Source: Vigna angularis (taxonomy: Eukaryota; Streptophyta; Magnoliopsida; Fabales; Fabaceae). Taken from it: a stretch of 64,000 nt of DNA. How positions within the stretch are numbered: position 1 is the first letter of the stretch; every line of letters begins with the position of its first letter. The notes under the pieces were generated by a model. It searched no databases. It saw only the letters and a list, made by a program, of their open reading frames with translations, and was not told the origin of the DNA. Position numbers and translations under genes: made by a program. Where the stretch lies: the NCBI RefSeq assembly GCF_016808095.1, contig NC_068970.1:36118630-36182629 (forward strand), given 5' to 3'. Positions 8,941-20,960 of the stretch are shown piece by piece.

Positions 8941-10870
8941 TTGTTTTTCAATGTTGAGCATTTATGATTCAATGTTTGCTCAGAAAAACAAAGTGTTTTT
9001 TGATTTCCCACCGTTAGGTAGTATTTTGCAATTAAGTTCGTTAATCTGAACATGCCAAGTGTATATAAATACTTCATCAAAAGATGAGGTTCTTGTTTAG
9101 CTCATGGTATCTTTTGATCAAGTAAATGCTTCTTTGGCTTTTGTCTCCTTTTAGACAGATAGTGTTTAGCTTGCTTAAGCTTTCTTATATATTTTAGTAA
9201 TTAAGTATTTTAAGAAGATTTAGTCAGAGACATTGTCTCGACCCATTTTGTTTTCAAGAGACGCTGAATATCTACTCAATTGTGAGAACCTATAAAATGT
9301 AAACTCTTAAGTATGGTTATTCTTAAAAAAAACAAAACATATAAGTATAGTTTCATATTAGAAACCATTCATTTTGGAAGAACCTTTGTATCTCTCTAAG
9401 ACTCCCCTTTTGTAGCTTATTGTCCTTTTTTCTATAAAATTTGAACCTTCCTTCTTTCTTTTTCAAGAATTGAGCACACCATTGTAATCCTTGTGGTAAT
9501 GACAACAATTTTAACTTATCAATTTCTCTTTTAGGATGAGTTTCATTCGTGTTCTATATTTGGGTTAGGTTAGATGTTACATGAAAGGAAATGTATGCAT
9601 GCATGTGGATATAGGTGGATTCTTTGTCTTTCTTAATATGTTATGATTATGCTTAGATAATTAATCTAAGTTTCTTCTATGTTTTAGGAACATCTTGGGA
9701 GGTATAAGGTGTAAGGATAGTTGAATAGAGTAAACTAATAGAGGTAAGGGAAGTTGACCTTAATTTCTTTTATGTTCAATAATTGTTGATGATGTGTAAA
9801 ATTTATTTAATTGATGGATATGTTTGATTTATTGCAAAATTGAGATGATAAAGTAAATTTGGGCGGATAAGTTTCTTTTTGTTAACTTTGAGTGTATTGA
9901 ATTGTGTTGTCTTGTTGTAACTATGAAATGGTGGATGGGGCTATGATAATTTAGGCTTTGCACATTTGGGTTCAAGTTTTACTTTCAAAAATTGTATTTC
10001 CAACTAGTACTAGAAACTTTAAGAGTGTTATTTACTAATTAAAGTCAATTGTGCATTATTGATAAAAAAATCACTATCAATTGAATATTTGGGATGACAT
10101 TAGGTGAGGGTACAAGGAGATGGGCGTTGGCCTTGAGAGCCAAAGTCTGGGAGCTTCTAGTGATCAGGTCGTTAGGTGCGAAATGGTGCCTTTGGTCGTT
10201 ACTTTTATAGTGACCTCCAAGGGTCCTTAGCGTTGGGCGTCCTTTGATAACGATAGGCGTTCATGTTCCAATGAGCTCTAGGGGACTCATCGTTGAGTGT
10301 AAATGGAATGTCGTTGGGGGCTTACTTGACAATGAGCCATTGTTTAATAAGCGCTGGGTGCCCACTCCATACCGCTAGAGGCCACTTTTTTTTGTGTTGT
10401 ATGTTTTCATTTTATTTCATGAAGCTTTCCTGGTTGTTCTTGAACATTGATATTTAGAGTGATTATTACATGAAATTTGGATGATCAAGGTAGTTGCTCC
10501 TAAGAGGGAATTCCACGAAGTCATGTTAGGTTGTAAGGTGTATTGGTGATAAGTGCAAAGGTGGGATTATTCTGATTATGCTAGTAATTTGATTCAAATA
10601 TATGAGAATTTCTAGTGGTGAGAGTTGAGGAAGATTCATATATAGAGTGATGATGTTACCTTATATGGCTTAATGGATTTGAAAAGCTACCTATACACAA
10701 TATAGCTATAGCTCTTTAGAGGTAAGAGTAATTGAGCATATATGGATGCAAACTCCCTTGGCACTAACCAATACATTGATCCTCTAGAGGTCGAATCTTA
10801 TTTGGTGATAATGCATATTGTATCAGATAAATCTTGGTGAAATGTTGGATATCTTGTATTTTAAACTATA
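8941..10870. other. Degraded repeat region, LTR-like in places
   Basis: A TATATAAATAC box occurs at about 9062. A GC-rich island at 10090-10390 repeats GCGTTGGGCG/GCGCTGGGTG-type words, as does the solo LTR at 60159-61409 (GCGCCTGGGCG, GCGCTGAGCG). This suggests distant LTR remains, but no ends, TSD or coding motif could be found. Confidence 0.3.
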
Positions 10871-12486
10871 TTATTGAAAATAAAATTATATGAATATTCT
10901 CTTTTATTTAAAACTTATAAGTTTTAAATCATATCTATTACTCTAGTTTTTGTTTATGTTAGCATTTTCTTTTGCAATGATTATGACTTTCACAATAGCA
11001 GAAAAAAATGTAGGATCTAAGTAAGAGTAACATTGAGATCACGTGAAATGCTAAAGTGTAAAGCTAGATTAGCCTTTTGCATGTCTATATTTATGATGTT
11101 ATGCATAAGTAGCTTAATAATATCTTTGTTTTGGAATACTTTACTCTTGACAACTTCTTGAAAGTAAATGGAGGATTATACCTAATATTATGAACAACTA
11201 GTTGTGAGAATTCATTCCTTGATATCATCTTTTGAAATTCCTAATGATAATAATCTTTAAACTGTTATTTTTTAAATGTCGCAATAGTTAAGGTCGAGAT
11301 AATATCAAAATATTTCCTAAAATTTTCCTATTAATGTTAATATGAGTTATTTTATAATTTAAATTATTAGAACTGTGTACAGCATCAATATTTCTTAGTC
11401 AATATTCATTAGAGTTTTTGACTAATACGTAGGAGATTATTTCTTTACATATATGAACTAGATTTTTCCAATTGACATTTGCTAGTATTTTTTTTTCTAA
11501 TCGTAAGTAGGAAAAATTTTAGTTAGCAATACCAATTTCAATTATTTTTCAGTCAACATTGGTAAGAAAAAAGAAAAAAAATCTCAGCCAACAACATAAA
11601 AATAATATTAATTGATATTAGAGTAAATAGTTAGTCGACATCAATTGAAATTAATTTAAGTTGATGTCAATAATTTCTTTTTATAAGCAAAAATTAAAAA
11701 CATCTAGATAAATCTTAATTAAAAAATAATATAAGTCAAAATCAACTAAAAAATAATCAATATTAATACTTTTGAATTGTTAATAATTTTTTGATATTTA
11801 AATAAATTTTTATATTGTATGATAATTAAAATACTATATTCAAATAAAAAATCATTAAATTTAAATTATTTTATTTTAATAAAATATTTTAAAAATGAAA
11901 TATTTAAAATGAGATTAATTCAAATTGAATTAATTTAAATAATGAAATTTTGTATCAAACCAAAAATTATTAGTTAGTGATTGATAACATCCCAGTTATA
12001 AATATATTTTCTCCCAAAATCTACCAAGAATGTATTTACAAGACATAAGGCACACTACTTATAATTTCAAGAAATTGGTGTTGAGAAAGATAGAATTTTA
12101 CAGTTGATAAATAAATACAAACCTCAAGTCACGTCTTTGATAAAGGTAGTTCTGGGAAAAGGAAAAAGGCACGACAAGAATAGATAATGTGTCAAGTTTG
12201 GGAGATGCTGAACACTTTGATGTTGATAAACTTAAACACAACATCCATGTTGGGTCATATTCAATTTAGACATTTAAAAATAAAAGAATAAAACAAAAAG
12301 TGTTTGACAAGAAAAATGAATTCAGGTTTGGAACGAATTCTGAAAACGCGCATCTTTGTTCTCTCCGTTTTCAGAAATTAAACTACCTCAAAACTTTCCG
12401 CATACACCATTGGTCAATTTGTAACTAATTGTTCGACGTAACGTATTTCTTTCCATTTTTTATATAGAAAACTTATACATATATCA
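10871..12486. other. Very AT-rich spacer
   Basis: No gene or clear element seen. Words such as TTGATGTCAATAA recur at 11.4-11.7 kb and may be MITE debris. Confidence 0.4.
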
Positions 12487-13019
12487 TAGTGGCATTTTTA
12501 ATTGTCAAATCGTGTCACTAGTTAGGTTGGATTCGGTCTGTTATTTAATAAGTTAATTCAATTCGATTTATTTACTGTGGAAAAAAGTTTAAACTTTATT
12601 TTGTCTATTATAAGTTGACGCGTTACAATTTTTTTTAATTTAAGAAAATAACAATTTTTTTTAATTTAAATATAAATAAAATTAAGTTTAAAAGATATTA
12701 AATTTCAGATACAATTTAAAATTAAAAGAAAATACAATACATTTCAAAATCATATTAAAGTACAAATACAATCCAAAAAACAAAATAAATAAATATCTAA
12801 CATTCATATTTTTGTGTAACTTATCCATCTAGAAGATTAAAGTGTTGAATGGATAAATATATAACATTTTGTTATGTTGAAGTATATTTTTGTTTATCCC
12901 CATATATAATACAATCAAAAAAATGTTAATTAATAATATTGAATCACAAAGTAATAAAAAATTAAATTAATGTCATAGTACTAACAATAATAATTAAATT
13001 AATGTCATAGTACTAAAAA

Positions 13020-13265
13020 TAATGTTACCCGTTAGTCCAAAACCATGCAACTAATTTTGAGTTAAAATGAGAACCAAGACTAAAGACAAACTCGGTATTG
13101 GAATGCTAAAAATGTCATAAGTCATCTTAGACAAGTTTGGATAACGATATTAACAATCCCTCTAATAACTAACTTAGTACATCCAACTTATCAAAAAATT
13201 TTGGATCGAGATTCCCTTCGTCTAAATAAAGATCCAATTCAAACCTTATGGTGTCATTAATATGT
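13020..13265 (-). pseudogene. hAT transposase, C-terminal block (hATC region)
   Basis: On the minus strand the text reads FELDLYLDEGNLDPKF, then NLSKMTYDIFSIPIPS, then LTQN followed by a stop and LHGFG. This is the order found at the end of RICESLEEPER-type hAT transposases (LDLYL(D/E)E.., LSKMACDILSIPITT.., CTQNWLHGF). In-frame stops (one replacing the Trp before LHGF), a small deletion and frame changes show it is dead. The block lies beyond the LTR at 13.28-16.006 kb that separates it from its central part. Confidence 0.7.
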
Positions 13266-13279
13266 ATGCTTAAATAATC

Positions 13280-16006
13280 AACATATTCCTAAGACATCAT
13301 GAAATAAATTTAATATGTCATTCATCATAAGTAAGAAATAAAATATACATAATAAAATAATGTAAGTTGAGAATTAAAAGCTTACATAAACCGAACGGTC
13401 CTACAAAAGGTGTATCAACCAAACGGTCCTACAAGCAGTGTATTACACCGAACAACCCTATATTGATACAAAAATAAGCACAATACCGACTGTCTTACTC
13501 TAACGGAAACCATTTTCTCCTGCCAGCGCCTGCTCCAGAGAACCCTCATCACCTTCTGCTCACACCCATAGGGTGATCATTGCAATGACAAAGACGACCG
13601 AACGGACAACATGAAAAGACGGGAAAATAAGGGTAAGCTAATGTAATTTAATTGTACAAACATACATACATTTTGTACAAGTACAACCAATGCAAATACG
13701 GATAAGCATATATAACTGAACACTATACTTCAAACATAATCCGAACACCTGACTTGACCATCTGAATTGTATGAATATGTAGCTTGAAGCCGTTCATGCA
13801 CTCGGATGGTGTAGTCATTGGAAAACCATCAGTTGCCACCCGAGGTTAGTCCGTTATAACTCACCCAAGAACCTATGGGCTAAGACCTCCTGCCATTCTC
13901 ACACAATGCCTTACCTATCTCTACTTGAGAATTGGTAATCATCAGAATATCAGGATGAATTCCGTGAATTTCACTATCCATATTCATACTATAACACCAC
14001 TTTGATACACTTTTCACTGAGATATTCCTCCTTGGAATTCTCTTCCACATTACTTGAAACATATGCCTTGTTTGAAATATCAATACAATTTCCCATACTC
14101 AGTAGATCAATACAACTATCTCAACCCATCAAAGTCAAACAATGATAATAGCATTTAAAGACCAAATATTCATTCATAGCAGAAAACCGAACTGCAACAA
14201 CACAAACCCCGAATACGACCGAACGGAAAGATCAACAAATCTTATGAACAAGACCGGACGGTAAAACAATCCCCATATGAGAACATGACCAAACGGTCAG
14301 TTAAAGAGTAAGACTCAAACAGGAGTTGAACAATATTGGCTTAGACCGAACGTCATTTGCTTAGGCCGAACATTATTGGCTTAGGCCGAACACTATTAAG
14401 AATCGACCACTAAGAGAGATCGAATACTTCATAGTAAGGTCAAACCGAACAGTAAAAACCCCCAATACTCATGAACACAACCGAACGGAAAACACCCATA
14501 ACATGCAAATATGACCGAACGGTCATTTAAAGAGTGAGGCTCAAACGTGAGCTGAATACAAGCTAAGACTGAACACCAATACAAACCGAGTATCCGTACA
14601 AGACCGAGCACTACCAAGAACGAGCGCTAGTACGAGACCGAGCGCTATCAAGAAGAATCACTAGTACAAGACTGAGCACACACACTAGCATAACTGCTAG
14701 TACAAGACCGAGTGCTTCTGAAATCGAGTGCTGGTAAATGACCGAGCACTATCAAGACAGTACATGACCGAACGGTCATTAATAGTTAAGACCTATAACA
14801 AACTAAATGCTATTACGAAACCTAGCACTTCCAAGAGATCGGCCACCTAAGACCGAACGGTCATGAACTGGAAAGACTAGAGACCGCACCCAGCTAAAGA
14901 CCGAGTACTTGAACATGGTCGAGCGGCCAATAGCACATGACCTAGCGGTAAACAACATGTGCTCAGCTCTGCCTAATTCTTCAGAACTTCTGCAGAAGGA
15001 TGAACAAGCTAGACTTTACCAAAACTAAACATTTATCCCAACTTCTAATTCCCCAAACACGAGTCATATGCACATTTAGCTATCCAAGAGTACCTAAATC
15101 TTTCTAACATCATTCCAAAGAGTCCCATACCAGATTTCACTCCAAATTCTGCATAATCAACAACTCAATGACTCAAAATCTGTTTTTCTACTTTTTACAC
15201 ATTTTAGAAGGACTTAAGGGTTCTAATAGGCCCTAAAAAACTTACCTAGATTATCCTTACAGACCGAAACCACTCCTGATACAAATTCCCTCTTTTCACT
15301 ACTCCACTTTCTCACAATTCACTCGGCACAGTAACCATAATTCCGCAGAACCGAAATCAAACATGGCCACAGTAGTTAATAGCCCACACAACAATACCGA
15401 ACATACAAACATTCAATTTTCACATACATACAACCACAACAACCAGTATTCTCATATATCATAACCAAATCAATTAAATTAACCAGTTTCCCTTACCTCA
15501 AAGCAACTTGACAGATTTAAACTTCTCCACAGTTTTGCTAAATTGCAAGTGATCCTAGGACAGCCTACAGACTTTGAATTGGTGAAAGGAAACCAACCAC
15601 CAAACCAAAAACAGAATCAGAACCTAGATGAAGAGCTGATGAACACATGCAAACCAAATAGTGTTTGCATGTACCAGAAAATGTATAAATTCACGAAAAT
15701 TTAAGAAACGAAACTTACCTACTCTAACCACGAAATTGATCGGTGGAAAAGGAAGCCCTTGATCTCAGGATCGCCTAAGAAGCTCCTGATCACCGATCAG
15801 ACGAACCACTAGTGAGAAATTTTAGAGAGAAGGAGGAGAAAAGGTAGAGAATAGAGTTTTTAGAGAGATAGAACGTACTGATATAATGAGCTGAGTGTTT
15901 TATAAAACTCTATTTATAATGTTAGCTTATTTTAACACTAATTGCTCAATCTCATTATTTTAATACATCTATCTACTCTTAACAGTCTATTTTCTAGGTC
16001 CTTACA
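13280..16006 (-). mobile_element. LTR, minus orientation, rich in GACCGAACGGTC motifs
   Basis: Read on the minus strand it begins TGTAAGGACC at 16006 and has a TATAAATAG box at about 15918-15910. A leader with GCATGTGTTCATC and GGTAAGGGAAACTGGTTAA follows, then many CCGTTCGGTC-type words, GGAATTCAT..GATATTCTGATGATTACC, and ATTGCAATGATCACC..GGGTGTGAGCAGAAGG. The same blocks occur in the same order in the plus-strand LTR at 22576-24813, so they are one family, probably Ty3/gypsy. It interrupts the hAT transposase between its central and C-terminal parts, with no internal retrotransposon region nearby, so a solo LTR is likely. The low-coordinate border is approximate. Confidence 0.65.
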
Positions 16007-16009
16007 CTT

Positions 16010-16625
16010 ACTAAACTTGTTCATCATACTCAATGACATATCTTTAATCGTTGGATCATCACTTTTTACATTTTCCCGCAACAAACATTCAATTTTCCAA
16101 ACTTGCATGGAGTATCGATTAGAAATTGGATATGAAGAACTTGAAATCAAATTAGTCATTACATAAAATGACTTCAAGAACTCATACATTTTTTCAACCA
16201 TTTTTCCTTAATCATTTAGTGGACAATAAACATAATTTTTATTATGGATAGCCAAAATTCCCTAGGCACATCGATATCTAATTACACTCTCAAGCATAAG
16301 ATAGGTAGAATTCTATCTACTAGGAACATCCATTTTCAAACCTACTTTGGTATCAATACCCCTCACTTGAATAACACATTCTTTAAATGCATTTTTTCTT
16401 GCCTATGATCCTCTCACATACTTTATACTCTCTCTAATCTTTTGCAAAGCATCAGAAGCCACGTTTAATCCCTCTTGCAATAATATTCAAGACATGTGCA
16501 CTACAGCTTACATGAAAGTAATCACCATTACATATTAAACTATTTTGCAATTTCAATTGCTCACTCAAAACTTTTTGCAACATTGATAAATAGGATTTGG
16601 TCGCACAAAATACCGATAAAAAATA
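16010..16625 (-). pseudogene. hAT transposase, central block
   Basis: Minus-strand frames read LKLQNSLICNGDYFHVSCSA, HVLNIIAR, then ASDALQKIRESIKYVRGS, and after several stops MVEKMYEFLKSFYVMTNLIS and SSSYPISNRYSMQVWKIECL. These match consecutive motifs of plant hAT transposases (..LCNGDYFHVRCCAHILNLI.., ..LRESIKYVRGS.., ..FLKPFYEITNLISGSSYPTSNLY..). At least four in-frame stops (for example after YVRGS and in VPSR*NSTYL) show a dead copy. At its 5' side (about 16625) the homology ends in the compound block; at its 3' side it ends at the LTR border at 16006. Confidence 0.8.
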
Positions 16626-16689
16626 AAACAAGTTAACTAAACCAATGCAGTATAGCCAACCCATGTCAAATCTCACAAGGACACAAGAG

Positions 16690-17970
16690 TGATTCTCCCT
16701 GCACCTCACTCAATTCAGCTTCACCTCCTTTTTCTTTTATATTTCCAACTGTAAGCCTCTCAGAGAATCTTTCCTCTACTACATTTCATATTTACAAATC
16801 TTCCACCCCTTTCTCTTCCTATCCTTCTCTTTACCGCATTTTATCTTTGAAACCCTACACGCCCTTTCTTTCTCTCTCTCCTGGCGCTTCTCCCTTCCTT
16901 CCCTCCTCCCTCACTTTTGACCATTTATTTTTAAGGTCATCAAGTCAGGCATTTCCGGCATAGAAAACTACTACTCCGCTGCGCTCACCATTACCGCCTC
17001 CATCGATTCACACCGCCACATCACCCCCCAACTCTCTCGTTAGGTCAACGCCCGTTTTCAATTTTCATTTCTTGTTAACTTGTTTCAGTGTTTTTTCTTT
17101 GTGGCATTTTGAAGGCAATTAGAATGTTTTGTTAATGGTGGTATTATTTTGGAACATGTTATGAGCGCGGGGTGCCGGAGAGAGGCGGTGGGGTTGGAGG
17201 AGGAGAATAGGGCGTTGATGGAGATGCAAATTCAGCCCCCGTCGTTGCGGTTGGAGCAGAGGGTGTCGATCGAGTCGAAGCTGATTCAATGATTCTGCTG
17301 TACAATCTGATTTACTGTTAAGGGGAGTCCTTTGATTTTGTAGGTTATGAGGGGTGTTTGTTTCTGGGATCGGCGTTCATGATGTTGAGGCGAGGTTGCA
17401 GCAGCGGGTGGCGGTAGAGATCGAACATATGGGTGGCACGCACGGAAGTGCGGTTGAGAGGGTTGCGGTTAATGAGAAGTTGCACTTGGAGTTGTGGTTC
17501 GTCTTTGCCGCACGTGGAGCTGCGTTCGTCTTCGTCGCACGTGGAGTTGCGGTTCGTCTTCTCCACACTTGGAGTTGCGCTTCGTCTTCTCTGCACTTGG
17601 AGCTGCGAGTAGTTGAAATTGGGGTTTAGGGTTTTTCTTTATTGCTTTTCTTGTTTTTACTTTGTTATATTTAATTAAATTTTTATTTGATTTGTTTTAA
17701 ATTTAGAATTTGTATTTTAGATATTATATATTATTTAGTACTTTTGATATTTATTTTTAATATTAAATTTGTTTAAAAAATATATGTATGAAATATTATT
17801 TTAGTATATTAAATTTAATATTGTTAATAAGATGAGGTACATACAAGAGTTAAAATACAGAGTTAAGGCTTGTTGATAGTTGAAAAATCATTATTTTATT
17901 AAATAAAAAAGGACAAAACTGACAATTTTGGAGGTATAAGGTGAGACAGGTGAGGTGCAAGAAGCAACGT
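16690..17970. mobile_element. GC-rich captured segment with weak terminal inverted repeat
   Basis: A CT-rich, then GC-rich island in AT-rich DNA. It includes gene-like pieces: a pyrimidine-rich leader, a stretch at 17165-17290 that on the plus strand reads [19 protein letters not shown] and similar, and a 28-bp tandem repeat at 17497-17607. The outer parts, CCTGCACCTCACTC..CACCTCC (from about 16699) and GGAGGTATAAGGTGAGACAG..GGTGCAAG (to about 17970), are roughly inverted to each other. That suggests a degenerate gene-capturing transposon such as a Pack-MULE. No TSD could be fixed and the source genes are not recognised. Confidence 0.35.
17497..17607. repeat. 28-bp GC-rich minisatellite, four units
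   Basis: Units GTTCGTCTTCGTCGCACGTG.. start at 17497 (27 bp), 17524, 17552 and 17580; a partial unit precedes at about 17474. The period is not a multiple of three, so it does not encode a regular peptide repeat in one frame. Confidence 0.85.
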
Positions 17971-19071
17971 TCATGACACAATTGTAAAAGTGTATTCATT
18001 GTTGAGTATCATTCTTCCTAAAACACAAGGGTTTTTGGATTGATGATGAGAATAAATTAAAATAAGATAAATTTAAACTATAATTAAAATAAAGCAATAA
18101 TTAAAATTAAAATCAGATTAATTGAAATATTATAAAAGGATAATGCTGAATTAAAATTATGGAACAAAGTAAACAACAGAACAACTAGGAAATAAATTAT
18201 TTATGTGCAAGACTAGAATGTCTGTGAGTGAAGTGAGTAATTAAAATTGTGAGTGCAAATATGAAATATAGGGATGCGTACGAGTGAAAACAATATGTGG
18301 GGGTATGAATGGGGCGTTGGTAGTTTTATTCTAACTATAAGTGTTTCAAATAAGAGTAATTAGAAACGTAATATAAACAATAATTATGTAGTGATCGAAA
18401 GCAAAAAAATCTAAATGAAAGGGGAAGACATACAAAAATTGCAATGCTAAATGTGTTCTTAGTGGTTGTAGACACAAGTCCAGAACTCCTGTAGCTTGCT
18501 CTAAATTGCCTAGAAAAAAGTTTTGCTAAAATAATAGAGACAATTTTGTTCTCTGCCAGCGAGTTATATCCTCCTTTTTATCTACATCTACTATTTATAG
18601 GGATTTGGCAATGGTATGTTTCCAACAACTTTTTAGATTAATTACAATAAATTACACATCTCCTTATTCCCCATTAAGTTTTGTTGATTGGGCTTTGTTT
18701 TGCAAAGATTTGGAATTAATGACGTGACTAACTGCTGGAATTAAGCAAGATAATTCAGAACTGCATGATATGCGCTTTGATACCCAACAACACTAAGGAG
18801 TGTGGTCTAGCACCAAGGAACTCGACATTCATTAGAATAAGCTCGGTAGTTGAGAGAAGGAGCACGACTTTGGCTTGTAGGAGCTCAGATCATCTGTGAA
18901 GGAGACCGGTCCATTGCTGAAACGACCTAATAGAACTGAAGACAACCTTACATAGAAGAGTTTAAGTCCTGGAGTGTAGAATCTATTCCAAACCAACCTT
19001 TTCATCCTTCTATAAAAGAGTTTCCACCAAAAGGATATCTATGCAATATAATGTGGATGGTGAATGTATGT
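17971..19071 (-). other. AT-rich region with an LTR-like relic on the minus strand
   Basis: The minus strand has CTATAAATAGTAG (about 18600-18588) followed by a leader-like stretch, as in LTR promoters. Nothing coding is visible and borders are not definable. The rest, up to the CACTA element at 19075, is unassigned. Confidence 0.3.
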
Positions 19072-19074
19072 TTT

Positions 19075-19953
19075 CTCTAGTACAAAAATCGCGTACAACG
19101 TCGAATATTTTGGGCTTTTAACGGCGAATTCGCGAACGACATCGTATCAGGAGACGTTAAATTGACGTCAAATTTAAAAATTAGACGTTAAATTAACGTT
19201 AAATTTTGTCAATATACGACGTTAACTTAACGTTGAATTTTGTTCATATACGACGTTAATAATTTTTTTTTTATTTTTTTAATTAATTGTGATTCTTTTT
19301 TACAGATCTACGAGACCTGAAAAACATAAAAATAACAAATTTCAGTTTTTGGTATTTTATAAAGCAAGAACTATGAATATAGTATCAACAACAAACAACA
19401 ATAACCAACAACAAACAAGTTCAATCAAACAACAACAACAAACAAGTTCAACCAAACAACAACAAACAAGTTCAACAAAAAAAACAACAAACAAGTTCAA
19501 CAAATAAGTTCTTCAAAACGAAAACGAAAACTAACCTTCAAAAGGTGGGTTCGTCGGAATAAAGTGTCGTCACAGATGACATAATAGAATGCGCCTATGA
19601 AAAACAAACGAAAATCATACATAAAATGCATTTGTATCAAATGAAAGAAAGATTACATGTGATGGTCGCCAAACTTCGTTCGAGAAAAGTTTGAGAAGAG
19701 AAGAGGGTGTCGCGCGCTAAGATAAAGTGAATGAATTTTCAATCTCCCGCTCAATTTTTTATTGAATTCATTAACCTTTTGACGTCTAACGTTGGGGCAT
19801 TCGACGTTTTATATCCTTTTACGTCAAATTACAATTCTAAACGACGTTTAATAATTGCATTTATTTACAAAAATGCCACTGATCATTTTTAATGTTGGCT
19901 ATTCAGTGGTTGAAGTTGAACGCGTGACATTATACGTTGTTTTTGTACTAGTG
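19075..19953 (+). mobile_element. CACTA-type non-autonomous element (879 bp)
   Basis: The right end, read inward, is CACTAGTACAAAAACAACG; the left end is CTCTAGTACAAAAATCGCG (one base off CACTA). The flanking 3-bp duplication is TTT (19072-19074 and 19954-19956). Both subterminal regions carry many inverted and direct ACGTTAA/GACGTC words, as expected for CACTA subterminal transposase-binding repeats. The interior has a CAACAA-rich low-complexity stretch (19385-19505) and no transposase, so it is non-autonomous. Confidence 0.8.
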
Positions 19954-20099
19954 TTTATTGTAAAAAAATATGTAGAATGTAATCACTTTAGTAAAAAATA
20001 GAATTATGGCAGGATATATGTATAAACGTGCTAAATGCATGGTTTAAGAAAGAAATAAATAGCTTAGAAAATTCTCTTAGAGCAAGAAATAAAGAGTAA

Positions 20100-20890
20100 A
20101 ATGACATACATTAAACACCTCATTGGCACTAGTATTGTCTAATGTGATAGAAAAAAAATATTCTTATCTATTTCCCAATCAAGCAATAAAGCAAATTTTT
20201 TTTTCTGCCAAATTATGACTACTATGTGGAAGTTCCATTGTACAAAAGGCAACAATATTTCTACTCAACCTCCAACTAATATCAAAATATTTAGTAGTCA
20301 AACTGATGAACCCTTCTTGATTTATAGAAGTCCAACAACTAGATGTCAAATAAATTCGACTAAGAGATTTATGCATTTCAAGTTTCACCCTCTCTTTGTG
20401 TTCATAAAACTTCTTTGAAATATTAGACACAACTACATTCCTACTTGGAACTCTTACTTCTAGATTTAGATATACGAGTAATTCTTTAATGCATTTATAT
20501 TCAACAAAATTATATGGAAGCCCATGTTGAATAATAGCCATTGAAATAAGATCATTTACAACTTTTTGGTTAATTTCTCTAGATCTTAATTTCCTAGCAT
20601 GATCAATTATCATTTTCCCCACGTCATTGTCTTTTAATTTCTTTAGAACCAAACACTTTGATAAATGACACAAAATTGTTAAAGGTCCCTATTTTTATAC
20701 CACCAACAACATACTTTGCACCACATGCATTGCATTTTGTCTTTTCTTTACCATCTTTAATACCAATATTTGTAAAATGATCACAAACTTTTTAAGTACT
20801 TACCCTAGCTGTCTTACTTTCTCCATCAAAACCTTTACCCTTATTCTCAATCTCTTTTGTGGTTGGTGGTAAATAGTCATTCAAATTACC
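20100..20890 (-). pseudogene. hAT transposase, BED finger and N-terminal half
   Basis: From the 5' side on the minus strand: a BED-type zinc-finger region with the Cys pair in KTKCNACGAKYVVGG preceded by KVCDHFTNIGIKDG, then a 165-codon open stretch (20673-20179). It includes MAIIQHGLPYNFVEYKCI, VRVPSRNVVVSNISKKFY, IYLTSSCWTSINQEGFISLT and FCTMELPHSSHNLAEKK. These are the consecutive N-terminal motifs of RICESLEEPER-type hAT transposases. Beyond 20179 the homology continues in another frame (LLDWEIDKN..., then TILVP where ITLDNASAN is expected) to about 20100. A stop sits just before the BED finger and frameshifts follow, so the gene is dead. The next motif expected in the family is found at 16625, across a 3.4-kb insertion. 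Confidence 0.8.
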
Positions 20891-20960
20891 ATGAACATAT
20901 TGATCATTTACAATTTTAGAATTCATTTGTTCTTTAATAATTGTACAATATTTCAGAACT

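Larger units (their letters stand above)
12487..20960 (-). mobile_element. hAT transposon, minus strand, broken up by later insertions
   Basis: Three blocks of one hAT (Ac-like, RICESLEEPER-type) transposase lie in correct minus-strand order: BED finger and N-terminal half (20890-20100), central part (16625-16010), and the end with the hATC dimerisation region (13265-13020). Between them lie an LTR (about 13.28-16.006 kb) and a compound block (16.7-20.0 kb). A degenerate end, TAGTGGCATTTTTAATTGTCAAATCGTGTC, at 12487 resembles the TAGTGTTGTCAAAACGGGTC termini of the hAT elements at 25527 and 32194, so 12487 may be the 3' terminus. I could not find the matching 5' terminus or an 8-bp TSD, so the right limit is approximate. 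Confidence 0.65.

Noticed and set aside
13381..16011. 5-bp match cttac at 13381-13385 and 16007-16011 as TSD of the minus-strand LTR
   Set aside because: Comparison with the related LTR at 22576-24813 suggests the LTR continues past 13381 towards about 13280, so the match may be chance.
19289..19507. Asn/Gln/Thr-rich 72-codon frame
   Set aside because: CAACAA low-complexity repeat in a CACTA-type MITE.
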